The notes under the pieces: model-generated
What the model was told of the DNA's origin: nothing
The model's input: the letters and a program-made list of their open reading frames with translations, nothing else
Database searches by the model: none
Translations under genes and position numbers: made by a program
NCBI GenBank assembly: GCA_964432925.1
Contig: CAYSPM010000124.1
Location: forward strand, 1-8,520
DNA: 8,520 nt
Direction of reading: 5' to 3'
Source of the DNA: CAYNTC01 sp964432925
GTDB taxonomy: Bacteria; Planctomycetota; Phycisphaerae; Sedimentisphaerales; Anaerobacaceae
In this document: piece by piece, positions 1 through 6,428 of the stretch
How the letters are laid out: each line of letters begins with the position of its first letter
Numbering within the stretch: position 1 is the stretch's first letter

Positions 1-54
1 ACCTGCGACCGGCTGATTAAGAGTCAGCTGCTCTACCGGCTGAGCTAATCGCCC
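1..54 (-). tRNA. tRNA-Lys, anticodon CTT, 3' end cut by window edge
   Basis: Read on the minus strand from position 54, the sequence folds as a tRNA. It has a 7-nt 5' acceptor strand GGGCGAT, a D arm with GCTC/GAGC, and an anticodon arm with stem GCTGA/TCAGC around the loop CTCTTAA. The anticodon CTT (plus-strand AAG at 19-21) decodes the AAG lysine codon. A variable loop CGGTC follows, then the start of the T stem (GCAGG). The T loop, the rest of the T stem and the 3' acceptor strand lie beyond the window, about 20 nt missing. The identity is clear from the anticodon and conserved D-arm bases. Acceptor pairing cannot be checked here. Confidence 0.92.
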
Positions 55-78
55 TTGTGACTTTCAGCACTAAAAGAT

Positions 79-107
79 ACTTTACCTGCGAAATGGATGT
101 GATGCAA
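79..107 (-). promoter_or_regulatory. possible promoter for tRNA-Lys
   Basis: On the minus strand TTGCAT (plus 102-107) and TAAAGT (plus 79-84) are separated by 17 nt, and the -10-like box ends 24 nt before the tRNA 5' end. That geometry fits a short tRNA leader. The -35 match to the sigma-70 consensus is only 3 of 6 and the -10 match 4 of 6, so this is a suggestion based mainly on position. Confidence 0.3.
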
Positions 108-224
108 GAAAATTGCCATCAGATTATGTTAACCCAAGCTCGCTAAATTCGCTCCGATACGCGAAACTAATATCAGCAAGTTCTTGGAGTCGCTACTATT
201 ATCCGGTCTACTGCTAAGAGCCGC

Positions 225-1184
225 TTAGGCCGTCTGGATCTCGCCAGTGAATACATCGAATCGAGGGCCAAACTGTTGCAGATAGTACAACGAATATGCG
301 CGTCTGAAAATCAACAGTGGCAACATCAAGACAGTGCCGATATAGGGTATTGCCAAGATGCACGCTGCGCAGCAGCATGTCACGCACACAGCAGCTATGA
401 CTATAGCGCCTATAGCCATTGCAATGACAATTTGAAAAAGGATATAAAGGAAGAAACGCGCCTTATTTGCCGACAACAGTGCCAAGAATTGCCGCCAAGC
501 GGCTACACAACTTGTCGTCCCCAAGAACATGATGGGTACCACAAAGTCCGCTGTGAATTTGGCCACCAACGAGAATCCAATAATTATACAGATAAAAGCA
601 ACGATATTCACAATCAAGCCAATTATGGGCAAGATGTATATGTGATCAGCAAATTTCAGAGCGAGCACAAGCAGCACAGTGATGACAAGAAAAAATATCA
701 CCACTAATGCGCAAAGAATTGCCAAGACAATTCGGAACAGAAAAAGGCTATTGCCTTGCCGCTGGAACTTTTTCCAAGGAACTTTAACTTCGGCCTTATT
801 GTTCGCAACGCAATGCAGGAACATGAATCGTCCTCGGCTACTAAGCCATTTTATTACGAGCCAGAGCAGTATTATCAGCGCACCAACCATCACCGCGATC
901 GTGCCAAACCAAGGCAGATTATCGACAATGAAATCCTTCGCTTTTTCTATCTCCATCTCGATATCTTCTGCTGAATCGACTTTGTATCCTGGGCCACCAC
1001 CAAAGTGGGGGCCACCGAGGTTTGGTCCGCCGGTACCGCTCCCAAAGTATGCAAGCCAGGCACAAAATCCAATGATGAACCATTTTTTCAGGTCGAAAGG
1101 CTGAAATAGAATAGTCTTCACTCCGGTGATCGAGGGATTGATTGGATCGAGCACACTTACTCTGGATGGGCGTTCGGCATTCAT
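225..1184 (-). CDS. multi-pass membrane protein of unknown function (planctomycete-type)
   Basis: This 319-residue protein has about six to seven hydrophobic helices, at roughly residues 33-48, 95-113, 148-176, 184-206, 212-225, 244-272 and 275-293, so it should sit in the cytoplasmic membrane. The amino terminus carries a 'DPINPS...ILFQPFDLKKWF..GFCAWLAYFG' block followed by a glycine-rich loop (about 49-67). I recognise this arrangement from uncharacterised planctomycete membrane proteins, but it has no assigned function. An unusual cysteine cluster (C267, C270, C271, C272, C275) lies in or beside a late helix. The start is well supported: GGGAGG (plus 1194-1199) lies 9 nt upstream, and the ATG overlaps the TGA of the preceding gene as ATGA, implying translational coupling. 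It is the last gene of the sigma-factor module. A weak hairpin around its stop codon is not convincing as a terminator. Confidence 0.88.
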   Translation of the reverse strand: MNAERPSRVSVLDPINPSITGVKTILFQPFDLKKWFIIGFCAWLAYFGSGTGGPNLGGPHFGGGPGYKVDSAEDIEMEIEKAKDFIVDNLPWFGTIAVMVGALIILLWLVIKWLSSRGRFMFLHCVANNKAEVKVPWKKFQRQGNSLFLFRIVLAILCALVVIFFLVITVLLVLALKFADHIYILPIIGLIVNIVAFICIIIGFSLVAKFTADFVVPIMFLGTTSCVAAWRQFLALLSANKARFFLYILFQIVIAMAIGAIVIAAVCVTCCCAACILAIPYIGTVLMLPLLIFRRAYSLYYLQQFGPRFDVFTGEIQTA

Positions 1185-1525
1185 AATATGAATCCTCCCA
1201 AATAGACGAGCCAGTTAACAATCATAGCTATAAGTACGGTAAACGTAAAAAATGAGCTGATTCTGATAAGACCAGACAGCAACACCTCTAAACCAGCACC
1301 ATAAACCAAAGTAATTACAGCAGCTAAGCCCATGACTTTATCCCAGTTGATTCCGATGAATCGACCTTGTCGCTGTAGTGTGATCTCGGCATCCGGCTGT
1401 TTGAGTTTCTCAAGAGTAGAGTGAATCAAGGTATCAACAAATCCGGCACTCGGTGTGCCCGATTCATCAGATAGTTTGACCAGACGCGAGACATTCTTTT
1501 CGAGATTACTTTCATTGGATTTCAT
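1181..1525 (-). CDS. small two-helix membrane protein downstream of the sigma factor
   Basis: The chosen start gives 114 residues. About 60 are polar and likely cytoplasmic (NLEKNVSRLVKLSDE..., then a segment rich in Leu, Lys and Glu). Two hydrophobic helices follow, near residues 66-84 and 88-110. I chose ATG at 1525 because AGAGG (plus 1534-1538) lies 8 nt before it; the upstream in-frame ATG at 1543 (120 residues) has no visible ribosome site. The gene overlaps the 3' end of the sigma-factor gene by 14 nt (32 nt from the longer start) and ends in an ATGA overlap with the next gene, so all three look co-translated. A cytoplasmic amino terminus plus membrane anchor beside a sigma factor is the layout expected of a membrane-bound regulator. 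I see no zinc-binding anti-sigma motif or other known domain, so that role is inference only. Confidence 0.8.
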   Translation of the reverse strand: MKSNESNLEKNVSRLVKLSDESGTPSAGFVDTLIHSTLEKLKQPDAEITLQRQGRFIGINWDKVMGLAAVITLVYGAGLEVLLSGLIRISSFFTFTVLIAMIVNWLVYLGGFIL

Positions 1526-2102
1526 TATCTCTGCCTCTGTCATTTGTTGTAAATGTACGTTTGATTTCTTCGCGAAAAGAAATCCTGGCTCGATAAAGTA
1601 AACTGTGTACGGCTTTTTCGGTAATGCCCATTTGCCGGCTTATTTGCCGTGCTGAAAGGCCCTGCATATATTTGGCTTTTAAAACGCTGCGTTCGCTGCT
1701 TGCCAATCTGGCCAAAGCCGTCCTTACAGATGAGATTGTCTCTTTCTGCTCCAGGACCTTGTGAGGCAACGGCTCTTTGTCAATCGCACTAATATAGGTA
1801 CCGACGTCGCCGTTGACATTTGGCTGACTCGCACGTTTTCTTATCTCCAGACGGATATTGTTGCGAGCGATGCCAACTATCCACTTTTCGGGACTGGCCC
1901 GTGAAGGGTCGTAGCCGCTGCGGCCTTTTACGGCATTAAAGACAGTCTTCTGGATCAGCTCTTCAGCGAGTGATGGATTTGGCCAGCATTTTATAAACAT
2001 GCCATAGAGCAATGGTATCTGGCGGCTCAAGAATTCTCGCCAGATATCAGGATCGCCCTGAGATATACCCGCCCAACCATGTTGGTCGCATGCATTAGCC
2101 AC
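1512..2102 (-). CDS. ECF-like sigma-70 family RNA polymerase sigma factor
   Basis: This 196-residue protein has the two-domain layout of an extracytoplasmic-function sigma factor. Region 2 spans about residues 25-92: LAEELIQKTVFNAV matches the core-binding helix (DxxQ/TF-type), and SPEKWIVGIARNNIRLEIRKR covers the -10-recognition side. A variable linker follows, then region 4 at about 122-180, with a helix-turn-helix at about 148-172 (GLSARQISRQMGITEKAVHS) that would read the -35 box. It should direct RNA polymerase to a specific promoter set, with unknown targets. The start is GTG at 2102: an in-frame ATG TAA lies just upstream and no ATG occurs in the first 30 codons. The ribosome site is loose (GAGGA, 12 nt away). 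It leads a three-gene module with two membrane proteins. The style of region 2 resembles sigma factors of Phycisphaerae. Confidence 0.92.
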   Translation of the reverse strand: MANACDQHGWAGISQGDPDIWREFLSRQIPLLYGMFIKCWPNPSLAEELIQKTVFNAVKGRSGYDPSRASPEKWIVGIARNNIRLEIRKRASQPNVNGDVGTYISAIDKEPLPHKVLEQKETISSVRTALARLASSERSVLKAKYMQGLSARQISRQMGITEKAVHSLLYRARISFREEIKRTFTTNDRGRDNEIQ

Positions 2103-2139
2103 GCTTTCTTACATTCCTCACAACGAGCTTCTACTTAGT

Positions 2140-2152
2140 ATTATGCGCATAA
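2140..2152. promoter_or_regulatory. 12-bp perfect palindrome overlapping a possible -10 box upstream of the sigma gene
   Basis: TTATGCGCATAA (2141-2152) is a perfect palindrome whose near edge lies 38 nt from the sigma-factor start codon. On the minus strand its end overlaps CATAAT (plus 2140-2145), which matches the sigma-70 -10 consensus at 5 of 6 positions. At 17-nt spacing the upstream hexamer is GTGAGT, a poor -35. The layout would suit an operator for a dimeric regulator placed over a promoter, but only symmetry and position support this. Confidence 0.3.
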
Positions 2153-2194
2153 CATACAAATTACTCACATATTTTTGCATATATCTGGCGCGTA

Positions 2195-2214
2195 GAAAAA
2201 TTGCTAAGCAATTC
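2195..2214 (-). terminator. weak intrinsic-terminator-like hairpin after the secretion operon
   Basis: On the minus strand AATTGC, a 3-nt loop TTA and GCAATT form a 6-bp stem whose last two T begin a run of T (plus 2196-2200). It lies 131 nt after the stop of the K-like gene and about 90 nt before the sigma gene, a sensible place to end the operon. The stem is AT-rich and short. A second weak candidate, ATGAGT/ACTCAT with a 24-nt loop and a T tract, lies at about 2235-2276. Either may work; neither is strong. Confidence 0.35.
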
Positions 2215-2344
2215 AAGAATGGGTCTTAGGGCAAAAAAATGAGTAAAACCAACGGAAGAAAAATAGACACTCATGCTGGATAGAGGTGATGAACTGAGCT
2301 TGCGAGGCTTTTCCCACTACTGCCCTGCTATTTGCATTGCGATC

Positions 2345-2722
2345 TTAATCGATTCTGTATGTTCGGTTGTGTTCGAGAGTTCGTCTTGCCCTGGTACAGG
2401 ATGTGTTTATCTGAACCTGTGGCTGCTTGCCAGCAGGTGTGTCTACTTTGACCTTAAGAATAGAATGTGGTAGGGGCATTTCTGTGACGTCCAATTCTAC
2501 GATATTGTTGAACACTTCAGTGTTATCATCTTGAAGGCGGGCCCTAGCCCAAGCCAATCCACTCGCAATCAGATTTCGCTCGACTGCTTTCAGATATGCT
2601 TGATTTGATTGGAAGAGAATTGTCTTTGCATCTTCCGTCAGCATAAAAGTGACAACAGCAATCAAAGTCATTATGACTATCACAAATAAAAGTACAAAAC
2701 CATGTTTGCGGTTAGTTTTCAT
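2345..2722 (-). CDS. short K-like minor pseudopilin / type IV pilin-like protein
   Basis: The amino terminus MKTNRKHG then FVLLFVIVIMTLIAVV has a basic leader, Gly at -1, Phe at +1 and a long hydrophobic helix, as in type IV prepilins cut by a PilD-type peptidase. Position +5 is Phe rather than Glu; loss of Glu+5 is the hallmark of GspK (XcpX), which caps the pseudopilus tip. The helix continues into an amphipathic stretch (AYLKAVERNLIASGLAWARARL), also K/PilX-like. At 125 residues it is far shorter than usual GspK proteins (about 300), so the large globular insert is absent. I chose ATG at 2722 because GGGAG (plus 2728-2732) lies 5 nt upstream. The alternative ATG at 2743 gives 132 residues and an ATGA overlap with the previous gene, but a longer, acidic leader. 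It is the last gene of the operon. Confidence 0.78.
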   Translation of the reverse strand: MKTNRKHGFVLLFVIVIMTLIAVVTFMLTEDAKTILFQSNQAYLKAVERNLIASGLAWARARLQDDNTEVFNNIVELDVTEMPLPHSILKVKVDTPAGKQPQVQINTSCTRARRTLEHNRTYRID

Positions 2723-2739
2723 ATCGGCTCCCGAGTTTT

Positions 2740-3240
2740 TCATAAAACACCAGGGAAAAATACATGCGAGTTGGCCATCTTCTTCTGGTATTTCTCACGA
2801 AGTTTTAGTCTAATATAACTCTTCACTTCAACGGCATAGCCGTTATCATTTTCTCTCCAGAGGCGCCAGCTAATCTCAGCAGTAGGCAACGACCAAACTC
2901 GCATATTCGCACTATCAATATCCTTATCACCCGTCAAAGTGCATCTTGTAACTTCATCTTGTCCCAACTGATAGCAAACAATGCCATCTTTTAACTTGAT
3001 CAACAGAGATTTATCATCTGATGTCCGTTCAGAAAATGATTCCGGCAACTCTACCGCCTGGTCGATGTCACTACAAAGATGATTCAACATATTAACCAAC
3101 GTCTTATTTTCCTGGACAACCCGTGAAGCTCGTGGAATATCTATGACGATATCCCTGAATACTGTGTCCAGGACGACCAAAACAAAAGGAAGGGTCATTA
3201 CTACAATCAAGACTTCGACAAGGGCGTAAGCCTTACGCAT
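2740..3240 (-). CDS. J-like minor pseudopilin (type IV pilin-like)
   Basis: This 166-residue protein starts MRKA then YALVEVLIVVMTLPFVLVVL: a very short basic leader, a hydrophobic helix and Glu at +5 if cleavage falls between Ala4 and Tyr5. Ala at -1 instead of Gly is tolerated by prepilin peptidases but uncommon. After the helix come a polar coil and a beta-rich carboxy-terminal part (LLIKLKDGIVCYQLGQDEVTRCTL, then WSLPTAEISWRLWR). That pattern resembles GspJ/PilW-type minor subunits of the secretion pseudopilus. A strong ribosome site, CAGGAG (plus 3249-3254), sits 8 nt before the ATG and is embedded in the last codons of the preceding gene, so expression is likely coupled. The J assignment rests on order and general shape. 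Membership of the pilin-like superfamily is much firmer. Confidence 0.82.
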   Translation of the reverse strand: MRKAYALVEVLIVVMTLPFVLVVLDTVFRDIVIDIPRASRVVQENKTLVNMLNHLCSDIDQAVELPESFSERTSDDKSLLIKLKDGIVCYQLGQDEVTRCTLTGDKDIDSANMRVWSLPTAEISWRLWRENDNGYAVEVKSYIRLKLREKYQKKMANSHVFFPGVL

Positions 3241-3245
3241 GCCTA

Positions 3246-3665
3246 TTACTCCTGAATTGCTAAGTGGCTCTGCTTTGCATCAGCCTGTGGATTTAGCTGA
3301 GGCAAAACGTACCTGCTTAGCTTGATCTCTACTTTATGACGATAACTTTTTCCGCTCGTGGCCACCTCAATCAGCTCCATCTGCTCCCACTGGCCTGTTC
3401 CGGGAGAGCGATTGACCGAAATACTCAGGTCCGGCCAGAGACGCTTGAATTCTTCGGCAGGAATCTGTTTGCCAACGGCAGTGAAACTGTCAAGCTGGGC
3501 CTGTGCGGCTGATATGCACTGTTGCCTGACCAATTGATAGCGATTGAACCTGGCAAAGGCGTCCAGTGACAACGCAAATACTACCAAGAGAATCCCCAGA
3601 ACGGACAGTGCAACTATCATCTCGGCCAACCAAACACCACGGTACCTTTCGTACTTACAATTCAT
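3246..3665 (-). CDS. I-like minor pseudopilin (type IV pilin-like)
   Basis: With the ATG at 3665 this is a 139-residue protein: MNCKYERYRG as basic leader, cleavage after Gly10, then VWLAEMIVALSVLGILLVVFAL with Glu at +5, the classic prepilin motif with Trp at +2. The post-helix segment CISAAQAQLDSFTAVG resembles the conserved alanine-rich region of GspI/PilV-type minor pilins, and a short beta-rich domain follows (residues about 70-125). A longer reading exists from GTG at 3701 (151 residues, overlapping the preceding gene by 17 nt). It lacks a ribosome site and gives a long untypical leader, so I prefer the ATG, which has GAG 7 nt upstream. It would be processed by a prepilin peptidase not encoded here and join a tip complex with the J- and K-like proteins. 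The I label is by analogy. Confidence 0.82.
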   Translation of the reverse strand: MNCKYERYRGVWLAEMIVALSVLGILLVVFALSLDAFARFNRYQLVRQQCISAAQAQLDSFTAVGKQIPAEEFKRLWPDLSISVNRSPGTGQWEQMELIEVATSGKSYRHKVEIKLSRYVLPQLNPQADAKQSHLAIQE

Positions 3666-3684
3666 AGCTTTGCTCGATAAAGTC

Positions 3685-5163
3685 CTATGGATAAACTGCA
3701 CCGGAGAAAACGCTAATTATTTTCACACACGGAGAGAAAAATGCGTATGCTATGAAGCCCACCATAAGCCCGATAGTAATTACAATGCAGGGCCACATTA
3801 TGAATCTTGCCAGATTGACCCAGTAGCTATAGTTCCAACGATAGAATGACTCAAGGGTCTCAAGAATGGCCGGTGCGTTAGCCTGATTAACCTTGTCATC
3901 AAACGCCCAGGCCAGAGTGTTGCCCAGTCCACTCTCTCTTGCCGCAGCAGCGATATTGTCGCCACGCTCTACCTCTCGCAGCCAGTTCTGCAATTTTTTC
4001 CTGAAACAGTTGTTCATATCCAAACGCAGTGTGTTAGCAATCGCGTCGTTGACAGTGCAGCCGGCATTAAGTGAAAGCCGCAGGAGCTCAACAACCTGCA
4101 CCATCGCGTAGTTCTTTTCAAACCACTGCACAATAGGCAAACGCCACTTAATGAGATCGCCGATTTGCGAGGTTAAGTATGGCCTTTCGGGCCTGCGTGG
4201 CCGAAACCTGGTACGTATCAATAAGCACGCTATCACCAAAGCAATAAATGCCAGAATACCCCAACCTAATAGCCCAATTCCATACGTAACGAATTGTCCG
4301 GTCCCCACCAAAATCCGAGTGGCTAGTGGCAGGGAGCCTCCGAATACCTCCACTAACACCGTCGCGAATTGTGGAACTACTATTCTCAATAACCCGAGTA
4401 TTACGAAAAACATGATGGTCAAAAGAATCAAAGGATAGAATGGATGTATCGGCTTGAGCTTTCTTCTCTCCTCGGCTCTGGCAGAGATGTCTGCTTCGAT
4501 CGTTCCAATAGCCTGCGGTAGCTGGTCGATCCGCTCCGCTGCTGCTATCATCGCCACAGCATAACTTGGGCATGTTGGATAACCCCGCTTTATCGCCTCG
4601 CTCAATGAATAGCCCTGGACCAGCCATCTCTTGATGCGCTGCATGGTTCTTGCATACGTACCTCTTTGTCCACTCGCTGCCGATTCCAAAGCCATAGGTA
4701 ATGGCAGATTCTGCCGCATGCTCGAACCAATCGTAGAGAGAACGTATGCAGCAGTACCATGGCTCGATTTAAAAACCCAGACCAAGACCACCGCTGCAAT
4801 TACTCCTAAGGTTGTAAAAAACAGCAGTGCTGCAAGCAAAACACCTCCAGTCAGAAGCACAACAAGAGCAGTAAATATGAACAGAAAGATCATGAAACTT
4901 AAAAGAATCAATTTCGCCATTCTCTGAGGCCATTCTTCTATACCAGTTAGACGCATTGAAACTCGGACAGCTATCAGGGTAGCAACGATCATAATAACAG
5001 CCAAAAATATAGCCTCAAAAATAGCAGCATCGTCATGTGCAGTAAGGGCTGAACCAACGAAGAGAAAACAGGTAATCGGCAATGTGACTACCGCAAAACC
5101 GGGCTTCTTCAAACCAAGTAGCACATAGAGAATCGTAATTAATACTCCAATGATTACAAACAT
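3685..5163 (-). CDS. enlarged GspF/TadC-like platform protein with extra membrane domain
   Basis: This 492-residue membrane protein carries two T2SSF-type repeats, at about residues 138-265 (MRQNLPLPMALESAASG..., GYSLSEAIKRGYPTCPSYAVAMIAAAE) and 345-475 (LLRLSLNAGCTVNDAIANTL...). The repeats are linked by helices near 244-264 and 292-316, with a final helix near 452-476. Ahead of them lie four to five extra hydrophobic helices (about 1-17, 22-40, 48-66, 84-105, 108-131) that are absent from ordinary GspF/PilC proteins of about 400 residues. The family forms the inner-membrane platform that couples the ATPase to pilin extraction. This copy is highly diverged from the GspF just upstream, so it is not a recent duplicate. 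GGTGGAG lies immediately before the ATG, and the gene starts 12 nt after the previous stop. Its partner role beside the canonical GspF is inferred. Confidence 0.88.
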   Translation of the reverse strand: MFVIIGVLITILYVLLGLKKPGFAVVTLPITCFLFVGSALTAHDDAAIFEAIFLAVIMIVATLIAVRVSMRLTGIEEWPQRMAKLILLSFMIFLFIFTALVVLLTGGVLLAALLFFTTLGVIAAVVLVWVFKSSHGTAAYVLSTIGSSMRQNLPLPMALESAASGQRGTYARTMQRIKRWLVQGYSLSEAIKRGYPTCPSYAVAMIAAAERIDQLPQAIGTIEADISARAEERRKLKPIHPFYPLILLTIMFFVILGLLRIVVPQFATVLVEVFGGSLPLATRILVGTGQFVTYGIGLLGWGILAFIALVIACLLIRTRFRPRRPERPYLTSQIGDLIKWRLPIVQWFEKNYAMVQVVELLRLSLNAGCTVNDAIANTLRLDMNNCFRKKLQNWLREVERGDNIAAAARESGLGNTLAWAFDDKVNQANAPAILETLESFYRWNYSYWVNLARFIMWPCIVITIGLMVGFIAYAFFSPCVKIISVFSGAVYP

Positions 5164-5175
5164 AGCTCCACCAAA

Positions 5176-6384
5176 TTAGACTGCAGATAAGCTCGATATC
5201 AATTGTATTATCGGTAAGAACATCGCAAGGATGGCTATCGCCAGAATTCCACCTACGAAAACCAGCATCATCGGCAATAAAACCGCCCGCAATTTTGATT
5301 GTCCAAACCTTGCCTGCTCGGTATACATTTGTCCCAGGCTGTAAAGGTTGTCCTGTAGTTCGTCGCGTTGGGTGCCCAGTTGGATTGAATACAAAAACAG
5401 CCTTGGAATCATTCTGCAAAACTGTCCTGCCTCCAGTATGTTTGTCCCCTGCTCAAGCTGTCTGGCGAGCATTTCACTTTCCAGGATTAGCCTCTCGCTG
5501 CCGGTCGCCCCCGCAGCCAATCTCAGGCAGCTCGGCAAATCGCTGCCAGCCGCTACCATCATCACCATAGCCTCAGCCATCCTGCTAAGGATACTGCTAC
5601 GATAGATCTTTCCCACAATTGGAAGAGTTAGGACGATTGATTCCTTAAATCTGCGCCCTGCTGGAAAGGATGAAAGCGCACTTAAGACAACAAGTATCGC
5701 AGCAATCAGGAATCCCACGGTTATCCAGAAGGGTATGACATTTTTCGCCATCCACAGAAAAAGGGTTGTGACAGGGTTCAATTTACCGTAAACCATTTCG
5801 GCCATTTCGGCAAGGATCGGCTCGAACTGCGGGATTACGAACATAAATACAAACGTTAATAAAATTGCTGCCAGGGTCAGAACAACAGCAGGATAGCTGA
5901 CCGCCTCGAATATTATCCGCCTTGTCTGATTAGCCAGTTCCAGATGTCGGTTTAGACTTGTAAGCATCTCACTCAGTCTTCCGGTCTGGACCCCAGCCTT
6001 TAGGATTCGCCCGTAAAGAGGTGGAAAACGCTTTTGTCTTTTCTCAAACGCCTTTTCGATACTCACACCCGCTTCAAGCTCGCTCGCAATCTCATTAACC
6101 AGTCTCCGCATCGACTTCGAACTGACGTCGTTGGCAAGCTCGCGCAGGCCCCTTTCCATTGGAATCCCAGCCTTTGTAATTGAGGCGAGCTGCTGATTAA
6201 AAAGTAGAAACTCGTTCCTGCTTACAGCTTCCTTAGGCTTTTTAGGTTTAGCCTTTTCAATCGAATTTACAGCAAGCTGCATCTGCTTAAGCAGCTCGTG
6301 TGCCTCTTCGAGCGAGCCTGCTTCGATCGTCCCCGTCATGAGTCTGCCCGCTGATGTTAGTGCGTTATATTCAAATGCCGCCAT
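5176..6384 (-). CDS. gspF: GspF/PilC-type inner-membrane platform protein
   Basis: This 402-residue protein has the family's usual length and start, MAAFEYNALTSAGRLMTGTI. An amino-terminal cytoplasmic region leads into two T2SSF domains. The first (about 58-182) contains FNQQLASITKAGIPMERGL and LKAGVQTGRLSEML. The second (about 262-385) contains LSRMAEAMVMMVAAGSDLP and an LGTQRDELQDNL block. Membrane helices lie near 164-185, 219-240 and 369-395. It should anchor the assembly ATPase to the inner membrane and take part in pseudopilin addition. I chose ATG at 6384 because AGAGGA (plus 6392-6397) is 7 nt upstream and the protein then begins exactly where the family does. The longer GTG start at 6432 overlaps the previous stop but adds 16 unrelated residues. 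Whether the system is secretory or pilus-like cannot be told from this gene. Confidence 0.94.
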   Translation of the reverse strand: MAAFEYNALTSAGRLMTGTIEAGSLEEAHELLKQMQLAVNSIEKAKPKKPKEAVSRNEFLLFNQQLASITKAGIPMERGLRELANDVSSKSMRRLVNEIASELEAGVSIEKAFEKRQKRFPPLYGRILKAGVQTGRLSEMLTSLNRHLELANQTRRIIFEAVSYPAVVLTLAAILLTFVFMFVIPQFEPILAEMAEMVYGKLNPVTTLFLWMAKNVIPFWITVGFLIAAILVVLSALSSFPAGRRFKESIVLTLPIVGKIYRSSILSRMAEAMVMMVAAGSDLPSCLRLAAGATGSERLILESEMLARQLEQGTNILEAGQFCRMIPRLFLYSIQLGTQRDELQDNLYSLGQMYTEQARFGQSKLRAVLLPMMLVFVGGILAIAILAMFLPIIQLISSLSAV

Positions 6385-6391
6385 TTTTTTG

Positions 6392-6397
6392 TCCTCT
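6392..6397 (-). promoter_or_regulatory. Shine-Dalgarno site that decides the gspF start
   Basis: AGAGGA on the minus strand, 7 nt before ATG at 6384, is among the best ribosome sites in the window. It favours this internal ATG over the longer GTG reading frame that begins at 6432. Confidence 0.75.
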
Positions 6398-6428
6398 ACT
6401 TGACGAAACAAATAACATGTCTCGAATG

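Noticed and set aside
276..1104. Overlapping plus-strand open frames of 72-143 codons
   Set aside because: They lie antisense to the well-supported membrane protein gene, have no ribosome sites, and their compositions (rich in Gln, His, Arg and Ser) do not look like real proteins. They mirror the codon pattern of the minus-strand gene.
919..1221. Minus-strand open frame of 100 codons
   Set aside because: It is an alternative frame straddling the start of the membrane protein gene. The true frame has a GGGAGG ribosome site and clear membrane helices.
2216..2344. 43 stop-free codons directly after and in frame with the stop of the K-like gene
   Set aside because: A stretch this long is not unusual by chance. 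The translation (ending in FFFRWFYSFFC) does not continue a pilin-like domain and there is no start codon with a ribosome site. Read-through or recent truncation is possible but unsupported.
2273..2473. Plus-strand open frame of 66 codons covering the end of the K-like gene
   Set aside because: It has no ribosome site and no recognisable sequence features, and half of it is antisense to coding sequence.
4148..4927. Several 65-159-codon frames on both strands inside the enlarged GspF-like gene
   Set aside because: They are shadow frames of a single long gene that has two recognisable T2SSF repeats and consistent membrane helices.
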